This document shows, in pieces, positions 42,147-52,081 of a DNA stretch of 64,000 nucleotides. Positions within the stretch are counted from its first letter, which is position 1. Each line of letters opens with the position of its first letter. The translations under genes and the position numbers were made by a program. The stretch comes from Symsagittifera roscoffensis (Eukaryota > Xenacoelomorpha > Acoela > Convolutidae): NCBI RefSeq assembly GCF_963678635.1, contig NC_087066.1:68269477-68333476 (forward strand), given 5' to 3'. The notes under the pieces are model-generated. The model was given only the letters and a program-made list of their open reading frames with translations, was not told the origin of the DNA and did no database searches.

Positions 42147-45094
42147 TGAGATGGCGGCGTGGAGAAATATCTGGCCATGACCTGGCTCGTGAGCCAGGAC
42201 TAGGTGAACAGAGGGACCACCGACTAGGTGAGATGCCCTTGCCGGTCCAACCTGCGCAGCCACTCATCGAAACGAAAAGACAACGTGATGGGCCGGGCCC
42301 GTCACATTCGGTCGACTCTCCAACAGCTGCTCCTCCTTCGAAGAGAGTGAGGGTGAGCGAAATAGAGATCCAGACGTCGGAGACGATTGAGACGTTGGAG
42401 AAGAAAGAGAGAGATCAGTGCGAGCTGTGTGCCAAACTCCAGGAGTATAGGGCGATAGCTCGAGAAAGAGACGAATGGAAAAAGAAATACGAAGATCTGC
42501 AGCTGGTCTGCAAGGAAGATGAAATAAAGCACCTGAAGGAGCTGTATATGGCAAAGGTGAGCCAAGTGTCACAGGAAGTTCTGGCGACAATGAAATCCTC
42601 GGAGGGATCCAGCGACACACGCCCCAAGACAAGAGTACAGGAGCTGTATGCATCGAGAGGGCCCGAGGCTCCTCAGCAGACACAACAGTCTGCTTCCAGT
42701 CAGAGGAACACGATACCAGACCCTTCTGACACCTATCTCGCTCCTCAGTTCCAAGAATCATTCAATCAAGTGGCCAGAGCAACAATGGATGAGATCAACA
42801 GATCCACTGGGCGGACATTGGGTAGGATCGTTCCTTCCCAACGTCGTGATCATTCATCCAATAGCTCGGAGCGAGCACTCCGCACGGTAGCGTCCTCGGG
42901 GACTGCGCATGGCGGAACCTTTCAAAAGTCCCGCGTGGTAGACACTAGGAAGAATCTGATGGCACGTCACCAGTTCACGCAAGTGGCCGCGGAGCATCCT
43001 CGAGCCTGCCTGAATGACATGAGCTGGAACCCCGCTACGAGCGACCAGGTAATTCCCCCAGCGAGTCGCCACTTAATCATAGGAGACAGTTTGGTGAGGG
43101 ATCTGAATGAGATCTTCGTCTATGGTCAGACTACCACTCTGTCCTTTGGAGGAGCCTCAGTGGCTCAGGTCATCAAGATGATGGAATTCCAGAGCGAAGA
43201 TCACCTGGATACGCTGGTGTTAATGCTGGGAACCAACGACGTCTCGAGAGCCCCAGTGACTCCGGAGAGCAAGTGGGAGCCTCTATTGGTATGCCTCTTG
43301 AACGAACTAAAGGAGAAGTACAGGCCCAGGCTTGTGGTGCTGTGCACGATACCACAAAACCCGCTGGTGGGCACCACAGTGGCATATTTCATGAATGGCA
43401 ACGTGACACGGTGGAACGAAATGATCAGCAGTCTGGTGAGAAACAACCCTGGCGAGCTGCGACTTCTGGATCTCGAAAACATGCTGCGCATGATTGATCA
43501 CATCGCGCTTACCAGAGATGGAATACGTTTCAACACCCAACGAGGGAGACACTGGGTCAATGATGTATTTCAGAAGCAGTTGAGGGATGTGGAGCAGGAG
43601 TCGAGGGCGACCAGTTCTCTGGCTCGGACCAGCTCGACCGGAGGAAATAGAATAAGGGCAAGCGTTCCCGAATCCCTCGCCAACCGCCTAGGGCCCTTGG
43701 CAATGGAGACGGCTGCAGCCGCACCCGTCGCTCCGAGCTCAAACGTAAGAGAGAGGCTAGGGACTGCTCCTCCTCCCAGAACACAACCGCTTGAAAGACG
43801 ACTCGGGAGATCAGTGGATCAGAACAGGAATAACTCCCTGACCGTGTCTAGGAGGAACGATCCGCCCGCTACGGCAAATCCTGCTTCAGCAGCAGGACCG
43901 TCTACGAGCGCCGTGCCAGCGGAGGGAGTTGAACCAGGCAGCGTGCTGCTTTGGAACCGATCAGACCCTAGTCATTGGGGACAGTACAAGACGGACATGT
44001 CAACGAAGTTGAACATGAATACCTTGACGTGTCGGGAGGACGCAATGAGAATGATTGGCGGAGAAAGTCCCACAGTGTCGCGACTATATCGGATACCGGG
44101 CGTGGATTGGCTGCTAGCAGAGCAGGAGCAGTTCAGCTCCACGACTACGCTCCGGCACGCAGACTTGAATGGTTTGCCTCAGGACAATACCTTTGGACCT
44201 TTGAATACCCGGTCTCTTACGGAAGTCCGACAGAGAGCCCGGGAACTGACGCCACCTGCTCGCAAGGGCAAGTTTCAGGCAGATAACAAGCCTAATAACA
44301 AACATCACAAGATGTACAGGCAGTTTGCTAAACCACCCTGTCAGACGCCTGGCGAATATTCAAGGGATAACCCCCGAACGACCACGGTGGATGGAGATGA
44401 CAAGAGATATGGGAAACTGAAGGCCCCAGTAGGCGACGGCCTGTTTGCCGCTTATGATCCCTTAGATATGAAAGCTGCCAAGTATCTGATTGTGGCCAGT
44501 TCCGACTATCTCTATACGCCCCGTTCTCTCTTTTGGCCCGACGTGATTTTCTTGACGGCGCCTAAATTGGACTGGGGACAGGCAATAGGCATGATGATAA
44601 GTGTACGAAGGGTGGTCAGCATGGCGCCGCAGGTGAAAGTGGTTGCAGGCTCAAATGATCATCTACAAAGCAGGGGCTTGTTGACACGTCTGACGTATGG
44701 GTCGATCCCGAGCAACGAGGTCATAGGGGAGGCGATAATGACATTGCTCTCGGCGATGGCTGAGGTAGAAACAGCAGCAAAACAATGTTTCACCCAAAAT
44801 GTAGTGAAGGTGGTCTTTGTGTTGTCACCAGGGTACGCTGTATTGCCAGAACCCCTTCAGTTTGTGTACACGATGGTCACAACGATAGCAGAGGGACGGT
44901 TCAATGTGATAATTCCTGACCCTAACAGAGTGGTAGACCTCAACAATTACTACCCATCCCGATCTGAGCTTCCTGCCGTTTGGGCTGACATTTCCAATGC
45001 CATACAGGGACTCAAAGATTGTAGCACAACTCGGTTGGTGCTAGATGAGGATCTGGGGTTGGAGCCGTCCAACTTCGCCAGATTGCTGAAGTAA
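42146..45094 (+). CDS. ORF4: coiled coil, SGNH hydrolase and second SGNH-like domain
   Basis: This is an uninterrupted 982-codon ORF. Residues ~80-140 are a charged coiled coil with C-x2-C. Residues ~310-475 are an SGNH (GDSL) hydrolase: GDS with Ser315, GGAS, GTND with Asn364, and DGIRFN with Asp458. In most family members the last block is DGIHFN, so the catalytic His appears to be Arg461 here, while element A keeps His. A Pro/Ser-rich linker follows (~490-600). The last ~220 residues hold VAGSNDHL (835-842), VLSPGYAVLP and AVWADISNAI, which look like a second, diverged SGNH fold. SGNH esterases occur in ORF1 of CR1-type LINEs. Confidence 0.85.
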   Translation: MRWRRGEISGHDLAREPGLGEQRDHRLGEMPLPVQPAQPLIETKRQRDGPGPSHSVDSPTAAPPSKRVRVSEIEIQTSETIETLEKKERDQCELCAKLQEYRAIARERDEWKKKYEDLQLVCKEDEIKHLKELYMAKVSQVSQEVLATMKSSEGSSDTRPKTRVQELYASRGPEAPQQTQQSASSQRNTIPDPSDTYLAPQFQESFNQVARATMDEINRSTGRTLGRIVPSQRRDHSSNSSERALRTVASSGTAHGGTFQKSRVVDTRKNLMARHQFTQVAAEHPRACLNDMSWNPATSDQVIPPASRHLIIGDSLVRDLNEIFVYGQTTTLSFGGASVAQVIKMMEFQSEDHLDTLVLMLGTNDVSRAPVTPESKWEPLLVCLLNELKEKYRPRLVVLCTIPQNPLVGTTVAYFMNGNVTRWNEMISSLVRNNPGELRLLDLENMLRMIDHIALTRDGIRFNTQRGRHWVNDVFQKQLRDVEQESRATSSLARTSSTGGNRIRASVPESLANRLGPLAMETAAAAPVAPSSNVRERLGTAPPPRTQPLERRLGRSVDQNRNNSLTVSRRNDPPATANPASAAGPSTSAVPAEGVEPGSVLLWNRSDPSHWGQYKTDMSTKLNMNTLTCREDAMRMIGGESPTVSRLYRIPGVDWLLAEQEQFSSTTTLRHADLNGLPQDNTFGPLNTRSLTEVRQRARELTPPARKGKFQADNKPNNKHHKMYRQFAKPPCQTPGEYSRDNPRTTTVDGDDKRYGKLKAPVGDGLFAAYDPLDMKAAKYLIVASSDYLYTPRSLFWPDVIFLTAPKLDWGQAIGMMISVRRVVSMAPQVKVVAGSNDHLQSRGLLTRLTYGSIPSNEVIGEAIMTLLSAMAEVETAAKQCFTQNVVKVVFVLSPGYAVLPEPLQFVYTMVTTIAEGRFNVIIPDPNRVVDLNNYYPSRSELPAVWADISNAIQGLKDCSTTRLVLDEDLGLEPSNFARLLK

Positions 45095-45133
45095 AGACCA
45101 GGGGTAGATGACGATCATCTGTTAGTACAACAG

Positions 45134-46297
45134 GTGGCTGATGATCTCTGGTTCAGACAGATGGATCATGCAGAGAATGAGCAGGGAAGGACAGTCAGGA
45201 AAAACATGACGTCAGCGGAAGAAGATCTCATGGCAATGGCTTTGCGCACGAAGCCGCACAACAACTTATGGTTGTACTTGTCACCAAGACTGTGCACCTT
45301 GGGTGAGGACGCGTTCGAGCATGCGCCGGCAGTGATCAAAGAGATACACGTGTATCTGAAGAACTTGTTTGATGCCCGGGAGTTAGCTGGGGGTATGATA
45401 TTGAAATTGATGCAGGACGTAAACACGATGTCGTTGGACAAGTTCCAAGCTGACTTGCTAGCCACGAGGGCACTGTATGAACGATCGGATGCCATCTTGG
45501 GTGGAATGGGAGTGGGATGGACGCCATCCTTCCTGTCGACGTGCTATCCGAGGGCATCTCGGAACCTGATCGCGAGTTTCGTCAAGGATATCAGGAAGCC
45601 GTCGATTGGCTTGATATTAGCCCTATACGTGACATTTGGTCATGAAAATTTCGTGAAGGGGCCGGCGAACCTCTTCACCCAAGCGTTGGCAGATTTGAGA
45701 TTGGATGGACTCCTGACTCTGATTGCCATGACCTACGGTCGACTGGGTGATTTGCTTGTGCTGTTGCGTTACCCTGAACAACTCCAGGGAACAAGTCGTG
45801 AGTTCAACGCGCAGTTCGAAACCGCCTCACTCAGGAAGATGAAAGACTGGAGGACTCTCCTGCTCCAATATCTCTTGCTGACAGATTTGGCTGTCTTGAT
45901 GCGGATCGATCCGTTGGCTCTGATTCACGGACTGCGGGAATTCGTCACGGCGGTGTATGAACCGGTGATGTCTTTCGCGTTCCCGGACGTGCAAGTCAAG
46001 GCATACAGGAATTCTGCGTTGTCAACCTGTCTTCAGTCGTGGATTGTTCCGTGCTGAATTGGGTATAGCAGAGGGAGCTGAGAGGGCTGGCCAGCGACGA
46101 TAGGCTGTTCGGAAGAATAGCGGAGCCAGGTTGGGTATTGATGGATTTCAACAACCACTTCAAGTGCCGAATGCGCCGTGAGGACCTTTCCCACGTCCAG
46201 TTTAACCCGAAGCTTTGGAATCTGAGACCAGTAGTGAAAGATACAGGAGCGGCAATGAGAGTCCCACAAAGGAGGCGTCGGCCGACTTATCCCCGAT
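45134..46297 (+). CDS. ORF5: helical protein of unknown function, damaged C terminus
   Basis: The open frame (first ATG at 45,161) runs to TGA at 46,055. It follows ORF4 by a short gap in the same frame. It is Leu-rich and largely helical, with blocks IGLILALYVTFGHENF and NLFTQALADLRLDGLL that element A shares. Homology with element A continues past the stop in the next frame (LNW, LFGRI, then MDFNN at 46,141) to about 46,297, so a frameshift and a TAG near 46,065 have cut this copy. A ~170-residue module found in element A after this point is missing. No known domain. Confidence 0.6.
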
Positions 46298-48691
46298 AGA
46301 CCCAATAAGCCAGGCGAGAGAATGCCGAAGCAGGGATCCGCAGAGATTGCTCCATGAGTCACCAAGGAGGAGAAAAATCGAAGAATCAATGAGGGTATCC
46401 TTCCTGAGCACACTGCCGGAAGAGGAATGGGAGAGATATCAAAGTGAGTTAGAGGGCAAGACAGGGGCAACCTGGAGCCGAGTGAATTTCATGGAAAGAT
46501 CATGGGACGTGATAAGGCGATATGGGACGTGATAAGGCGATATGGGACGCAGTCCATAATGAAGGTGGGATTGAACCAATCCATCATGCGTGAGGTCCTG
46601 GAGAAGATAGTGAACTCCATGGAGTCTGATGTTCTGACCGAGTCAGTTACAGAAGACAGTGCCGATGATCAGCAGGTCACAAAGAAATTACCCGTTAGAC
46701 GAGCCAGAAAGGGGCTGAAGCGACTAAAAGTGAAGACAGGAAGTCGAGCCGGGCACCCGAGAGTGGTAAAGTCAAAAGCCAGCGCGGTGGTGGCCTCTCT
46801 GACGAGCGCAGGTCGTTCAGGCGAGAGCGGGCAAGGAGATGGTGCGACGCTGACCGGGGGAGAAAAGGAGAACCTGATACCCCCTATGCTCTTGGCAGGT
46901 CTGACCACGACAGCCATTAAATCAAAGAAGACAGCACGAACCCTGGCAGACACTAAGCTAGAAATGGAGACCATCAGTCAGTGTGGATCTGGAGGACTTA
47001 AAGATTACAGGCCCTCGCGAACCAACATGGCCAAACTGAAACTGGAGGGACAACTCGACGTGGTCGAGTACAGTCGAGTCACTGTGCCGGAACCGGTCCA
47101 CATGGGAGATCCAGCAGGGGGTTATGTGGAAATGTTGAAGGCGAGGAACTCCGCGAGAGGGCACCTGATGGCTTGGAGCGAGAAGCAAGCCATGCAGGAA
47201 TATCTGAAAGGGCTAACGGAGAATTCTAACTTGAATCGGAAAGAATACGGCACGGTAATGTCCTCGGAAGCGAACAAAATCGGATTGGAAAAACTGCTAG
47301 AAATTTCTTGGAGGGCGGCCCTCCAGAGATACTTCGACGAGACGATGCATGCACCTGCGACGGTAGCAGCGTACCTGGCTCATCCGTGCACGAGAACTGA
47401 CCTGCAAGTACGGTTGGCTTGGTGCTTGATGGGCATCAAGAAGGCGGAATATGAAGCCAGTAATGATTCGAAATCACGGGAACAGGAGCTGGAGCTGATG
47501 GAAGCTCTGCGAGCGTTGATTTCAAAAGACGATTCTGCGATAGCATGGGCTAAGCGTAAGGATGCCATTTGCTTTGTCAGGCTCGTGGTGGATCGTATCC
47601 CCACTCCTGTTTTGGGAGAATGCATAAAGATCATTCGCCAAAAGGGAGTTGATTGCGAAAGAAACTTCCTTAGGGCACTCCTGGAGCTATATCAGGATAT
47701 GCCGTGGATTGTACCAAATAGGGAGTCGAATGACATGGAAAGCTATCGCAAGTTGGAAGAAGTGAGAAGATATTCCAACAAAGAATTGAAAGTGAGCCGG
47801 GTGTTGATTGAAGCAGTCAGGGGACAAAAAGACTTTGCAACACTAGGGAAACTGAAGTCGTTCCATTATGTGTCTGGCATACCGGGGATGGCGTATAATC
47901 CCTCCGTGAATGAAGAAGCCAGGGAAGCGTACCTCGACTATGAGCAAGTCATAGTGCTCAATTTCTGGATTGAACGGATTAAAGAAACTGGAATGCTGAT
48001 GGTGGAGCAACCCAAGCTGGGAATCATCTTAGAAGAACGAGTGGTTGAACCCTCGGTTCCCGAGCTAAAGGGGCAAGTGAGTTTTGATTGTGGTTCTTGG
48101 GACGGTCCCTTGAAAACCAGTCTAGTAACGATGTGGGAACTCATGGAGCCTTCTTGGTGTCCCCATCCTAACGCCGGTTTAATCTGGGACATGACGGCGG
48201 ATATCACGTTAGACCTGGATGATGACGCGAGTCTACATGATCTGGTCATGATACACCATCTGCTGGCCATGAGATTGACGAAGCGGAAGAGCAACCCATC
48301 CACAGAGCTATCCGAGGAAAGCCCATCGAGCAATTGGTTGAAGCAAGGCACCTGTTTGGCTCAATATAGTGGGATGGAAGGACATGTTTGCAACTTGGGG
48401 CACTGCCTGATTACGCTGAGCGAGCAGCATCGACAACTGGCACGATTGTACGGAAGATTGAGCACGTCGGATGAGAGTGGTATGGAATTGGTCGCGGACT
48501 GTCATGGGGTGACGGATGTAAACTTGACCACAGCCTTGGGATTTTGTAGCATGACGAGTTCGATAGAATCACTTGAGCGCCTGGAGCGTGCCCATGAGCT
48601 AGTGACGTCCCTCAGCGTAAAAGTATTCCCTGGAGCAGAAGATCGGAGGCTGGCGAAAAGCTCTGGAAAACGAAATGAATCTGAAGGATAG
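46215..48691 (+). pseudogene. ORF6: large protein of unknown function, frameshifted by a 20-bp duplication
   Basis: Two frames, 46,215-46,532 and 46,502-48,691, join through a perfect 20-bp tandem duplication (the unit starts TGGGACGTGATAAGG, near 46,503-46,545). The extra 20 bp change the frame. The rest is open for about 729 codons. After a basic, Ser-rich N-terminal part (KKLPVRRARKGLKRLK) comes a long, mostly helical body, and the C-terminal third has several Cys and His residues (QGTCLAQY, VCNLGHC). Its end overlaps the ORF7 start by 17 bases. Element A has a degraded relative. No known domain was recognised. Confidence 0.65.
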
Positions 48692-49883
48692 TGAAGCCTT
48701 TCATAAACCTACTGGTTCAAAATATCTGGTGGGTTCAAGTTCCGCACCATATTGCAATAGTAGGTATCCTACGCACATGGTGGTGATGGATGCGAGGACG
48801 CAGCAGGTGTTGATTGACCAGCTTTTCTCTGTGCCAAAGTGCGTGAGGTTGGCCAGAATGTCGGAGAGGTCATATGATTTGTTGGCGAAGATCTTTCGGG
48901 CAGTCCCGAAGAGATCTGAAGGCGAGTTGCAAGACGTAGTGGGTGAAGAGTTCCTGAGATTGAACGAAGGTAATGTGAGCGAGTTCCAAAAGCAGAAAGC
49001 GAGTGGAGCGTTACCCATTGAATTCCCCACCATAGAAGAGAAAGACGATTTACACAGAATTCTGATGGAGGTGGGACCGTTGCTGGGAGGCTCAGGGTAT
49101 GGGACCCGAAGGAACATAGTGAGAACTCATGGGGAGTATCCTTGCCACTGCTTGGCGCAGACATTTTGGTACCCCAAACGCGGGAATCTGATGCTAGTAT
49201 GGGACGTGGAGGAGTTGTACTCTACGGGGTTGCCCGATCAGAATCAACAGGTGTCAATTGTGGTGGTTAGTGCCATGCTGGCAGTGAGATGGTTGGAGGC
49301 TAACGCGGACACAAGTGAACAGGAGACGGCCGTGCCGACTCCTGAGCAGCTGAGCTACGTGAAGATGAGTCGTGAATTGGATCTTTTCAGAACCACCTGC
49401 AAGGTTCTGAGAATACCCAAAGCCATTGAAAGAATATGGTCAAGGCAAAGATTGATGCCTTGGTTCCGTGCAGTGATGACGTCGTGGATGTATGAACGCG
49501 CGAAGCGTCATATGTCGAAGAACACGGAAGCCTATCAATCTTTCCAGCTAGATATAGGACCGGGAGCCTATAAGAGAGCATTCCTGACGCACAGAAACGC
49601 GGTCACCACGGCGGTGAAGCGAGTAGCTGGAGCGCCTTGTATAACTGAAGATGAGAAGAAAGAGGTCTTAAGAGCTGATCTAGAACGAAATGTGAGCCTA
49701 TGTCTTCACAACAGCTTTTGCAGGAACCGGGAGCAAAAGGTGAATGTGGAACTGCTACCTTGTTGCAAACCGAGGCTGTTGGAACAGGAGAGTTGGGGCA
49801 CGGCCCGCAACTCCATGGACATGCTGGAGAAAGTCCTAGAAGACAGCGAAGCTGAAGATCAGGATGGAGAAGCAATGGAATGA
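48675..49883 (+). CDS. ORF7: conserved protein with a CHC block, unknown function
   Basis: A 402-codon intact ORF starts with ATG at 48,675 inside the end of ORF6. Conserved with element A: VLIDQLFSVPKCVRLARMS (~residues 50-70), THGEYPCHCLAQT with WYPKRGNLMLVWDVEE (~150-180), an RAVMTSWMY helix, and FLTHRNAVTTAVKRV plus NVSLCLHNSFCRNRE near the C terminus. The tail is acidic (EDSEAEDQDGE). No signal peptide or membrane segment is seen, so it does not look like an envelope protein. The Cys/His pattern could bind zinc, but this is unproven. Confidence 0.75.
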   Translation: MNLKDSEAFHKPTGSKYLVGSSSAPYCNSRYPTHMVVMDARTQQVLIDQLFSVPKCVRLARMSERSYDLLAKIFRAVPKRSEGELQDVVGEEFLRLNEGNVSEFQKQKASGALPIEFPTIEEKDDLHRILMEVGPLLGGSGYGTRRNIVRTHGEYPCHCLAQTFWYPKRGNLMLVWDVEELYSTGLPDQNQQVSIVVVSAMLAVRWLEANADTSEQETAVPTPEQLSYVKMSRELDLFRTTCKVLRIPKAIERIWSRQRLMPWFRAVMTSWMYERAKRHMSKNTEAYQSFQLDIGPGAYKRAFLTHRNAVTTAVKRVAGAPCITEDEKKEVLRADLERNVSLCLHNSFCRNREQKVNVELLPCCKPRLLEQESWGTARNSMDMLEKVLEDSEAEDQDGEAME

Positions 49884-50654
49884 AGATGATGGAACGAAGA
49901 GGACAAGTGAAGACGTGAGCAAGAAAAGAAGAGAAGAAGAAAAAACTTGATTGTCTTTGTGTGTTAAAACTTAAACCAATCAACCAAGTTTTGATTATTG
50001 AACTAGTTAAACTTTTTGTTTTGATCTAGTTTGGTCAAACCAAACTTTGAAAATTGTTGCAATTGTTAAAATTGTTGAAAGAAAATTTTAGTTATACGAC
50101 TTATGTATATATATAGAACATAGGCGAGTATATTTACCTATTTAAGCACGACTGAAGTTTTTAACCTGTGTAAGACACAATTTCACTGTGTGGCGACGTG
50201 GTAAGTATGGGTAAACTCGCTCGAGAAGGGTGAGTAACTCAATAACTTTCCTAGCCACAGAGTTTCTTAGTATTAATATTGAAAGGACCGCATAAATAAC
50301 TGATTATACTTGGTGAGTGAGGTTAAGTTAATTTTAACGGGTGCGTGGTCGTGCCACGTCCCAACTTTTTAATCACAAAGAGCGAAAAGAAGTTTTATGG
50401 CAAGATGACGTAAGTAGTCAGAAAAGAAATTTTATCTAGGACACTCCTCATGGTGCAATTTTTGTGAAAATGTTGAAAGGCAGTGAGATGTAGTACGATG
50501 CCATTTGTGACACGTAGTGAGTTGAGGTGGAGTAGATAAATTTTATTTTCTTATGCGATTTGTAAGATTGATTATAGAGAACTGGAACACTACTTGACGA
50601 TAACCCGGTGTTATGCGATCAATAGGGACATTGATGGGGACTGTCCGGGGAGTA
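49884..50654 (+). other. 3' untranslated region and polypurine tract
   Basis: AT-rich, with a GAAGA-rich stretch right after ORF7 and T-rich runs beyond. No ORF is seen. The purine-rich CGGGGAGTA just before the 3' LTR (50,646-50,654) is the likely primer site for plus-strand DNA synthesis. It is short and imperfect. Confidence 0.55.
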
Positions 50655-51539
50655 TGTGCCATTCTGCCAGATTGGCACAGCGCAACCCTCCGGCGACACG
50701 AAAGAAAACGAAAAAAGGCCTTAGTAACAAAAAATTACTCCGAAGGAGGGTCTAGATATTCCGGAAATTTGAATTTTTAAAATTTCGGTTGACGGGCCAT
50801 TATTTCTGAGAAATAGAAAAAGACGGCCATTTTGACAAAAAAGGACGAAAAAACAGAACAACAACAAACATAGTGAGAAACGGTCGTGCGGGAACACGAG
50901 AAAAACGGCGTCTCTTATCGTGGCAATAACACACGATAAGATCCTTAGCAGTGGATATTAGTGGAGAAGGAAGCTTCAGTGGGGAAGGAATATTCCACGG
51001 AACCCTCCCGTGCCACAAATTGGGAGAGATAACAGCGTTATCTCAGGAGGATTACGGGAGCGGAGGCTTGGTCCCCCAGAGACTGTTGTATGCGAAGGGA
51101 CTATATAAAACTGACTTTTTAGCTACTTGGATGTCGTGAAACTTTGAATTAACACCGGTATTATTTGATATTTTAGAATATGAGTAGCTAGAAAGAGGAA
51201 AGGGTCAATCCATCTCCAATGGATTTAATATAGAACTGTCACACAAAAACATATTAAAATAGGTATTCGAGCCGTGTTTTGAATAGCAATCACGTAGTCT
51301 GAGGATCCGAGACTCAGCTATGTGGTTGTGTTCGCATGTAAACGAAAGCTGATCAAAAGTCGTTTGACTGATGGCCTAAGAATAGTAACTTTTTACTTAG
51401 CCCTAAACAGACCAGAAAATCAACTGGCAAGGTCGAGACGGTGAAAAACGAGTAGGATTAAGGTAACTGACGCCTGCCAGTCGTTAATAGGTGCTTTTTC
51501 TACGCTCCGTCGCTGTGTAGTATTTGGGCGAATGTTACA
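50655..51539 (+). repeat. 3' LTR of element B
   Basis: This copy has the same length (885 bp), ends and TATA box (51,102-51,110) as the 5' LTR. About 26 substitutions and no indels separate the two, counted by eye. The right flank begins CGCATGATAGG, the continuation of the broken tandem-array junction. Confidence 0.95.
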
Positions 51540-52081
51540 CGCATGATAGGTATAATAGACGAGAAAATTTACAGTCGTCCTAAAAAAACGCTCCGAGTTG
51601 TAACAATTTTGCAGAATAGCTGTCGAAGTTATCTTTGTATCGAATCAAATATTATGCGGTGTTTCAGTTAGTGTGTAACTTTCAATATGTCTTATTGGTT
51701 GTTCTAGTATTCCAGTTGTACTGGTTTTTTTTATATAAGTTTTTTGCATCTAATAAAAAATATGCCTTATTGTAATTTTATAATAGAGATGTTGGATAGA
51801 TAGTGATCATAGATGATGCTGTTGTAGCGTCTGATTCAAAAAAGTATCGTTAATTCTTGACTTGTTTTTTAATTCAATTAGTAAGTCTCGGAAAGATTCG
51901 AGGTTTTGTAAAGTTGTCGCGTCAGATTAAAAAAAAGAAAAAAAGTCTTTCGTTTTCTGGAAATTGGATTGAGGGATAAGATTACCACATTTGATAATTT
52001 TATTTTTCCACGAAAACAGCTTCTAACAACACTCAAGTTGTAGCCATGATCAATTCCTCCGTGATAAAGGTTATTGTTTTT
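51540..52081. repeat. Diverged array unit 5, left part
   Basis: After the element B insertion the array resumes with GCATGATAGGTATAATAGACG. It then jumps to the unit region that begins TAGCTGTCGAAGTTATC, so about 1.7 kb of the unit is missing. The match continues to GGTTATTGTTTTT at 52,081, where the Penelope-like element is inserted. Confidence 0.8.
52070..52081. repeat. 12-bp target duplication of the Penelope-like element, left copy
   Basis: GTTATTGTTTTT here is repeated at 55,524-55,535. The intact site, with the sequence running on into GTTGAAATTAG, is present in the tandem units (for example near 22,190), which gives a clean empty-site comparison. Confidence 0.8.

Larger units (their letters stand above)
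28424..51539 (+). mobile_element. Element B: giant (23.1-kb) Ty3/gypsy-type LTR retrotransposon
   Basis: Two 885-bp LTRs starting TGTGCC and ending GTTACA flank a 21.3-kb interior. In order it holds: primer-binding site, 3.1-kb leader, gag, pol (protease, RT, RNase H, integrase, GPY/F-like module, acidic linker, macro-like domain), then five accessory ORFs and an A/T-rich 3' tail. The domain order with integrase after RNase H is that of Ty3/gypsy. Ordinary elements of this group are about 5-12 kb. The insertion site is the junction of tandem units 4 and 5. Gag-pol is interrupted, so this copy is not autonomous now. Confidence 0.93.

Noticed and set aside
48675-49883. ORF7 as an envelope gene, from its position near the 3' LTR
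   Set aside because: No signal peptide, no membrane segment and an acidic tail. The position alone is not evidence.
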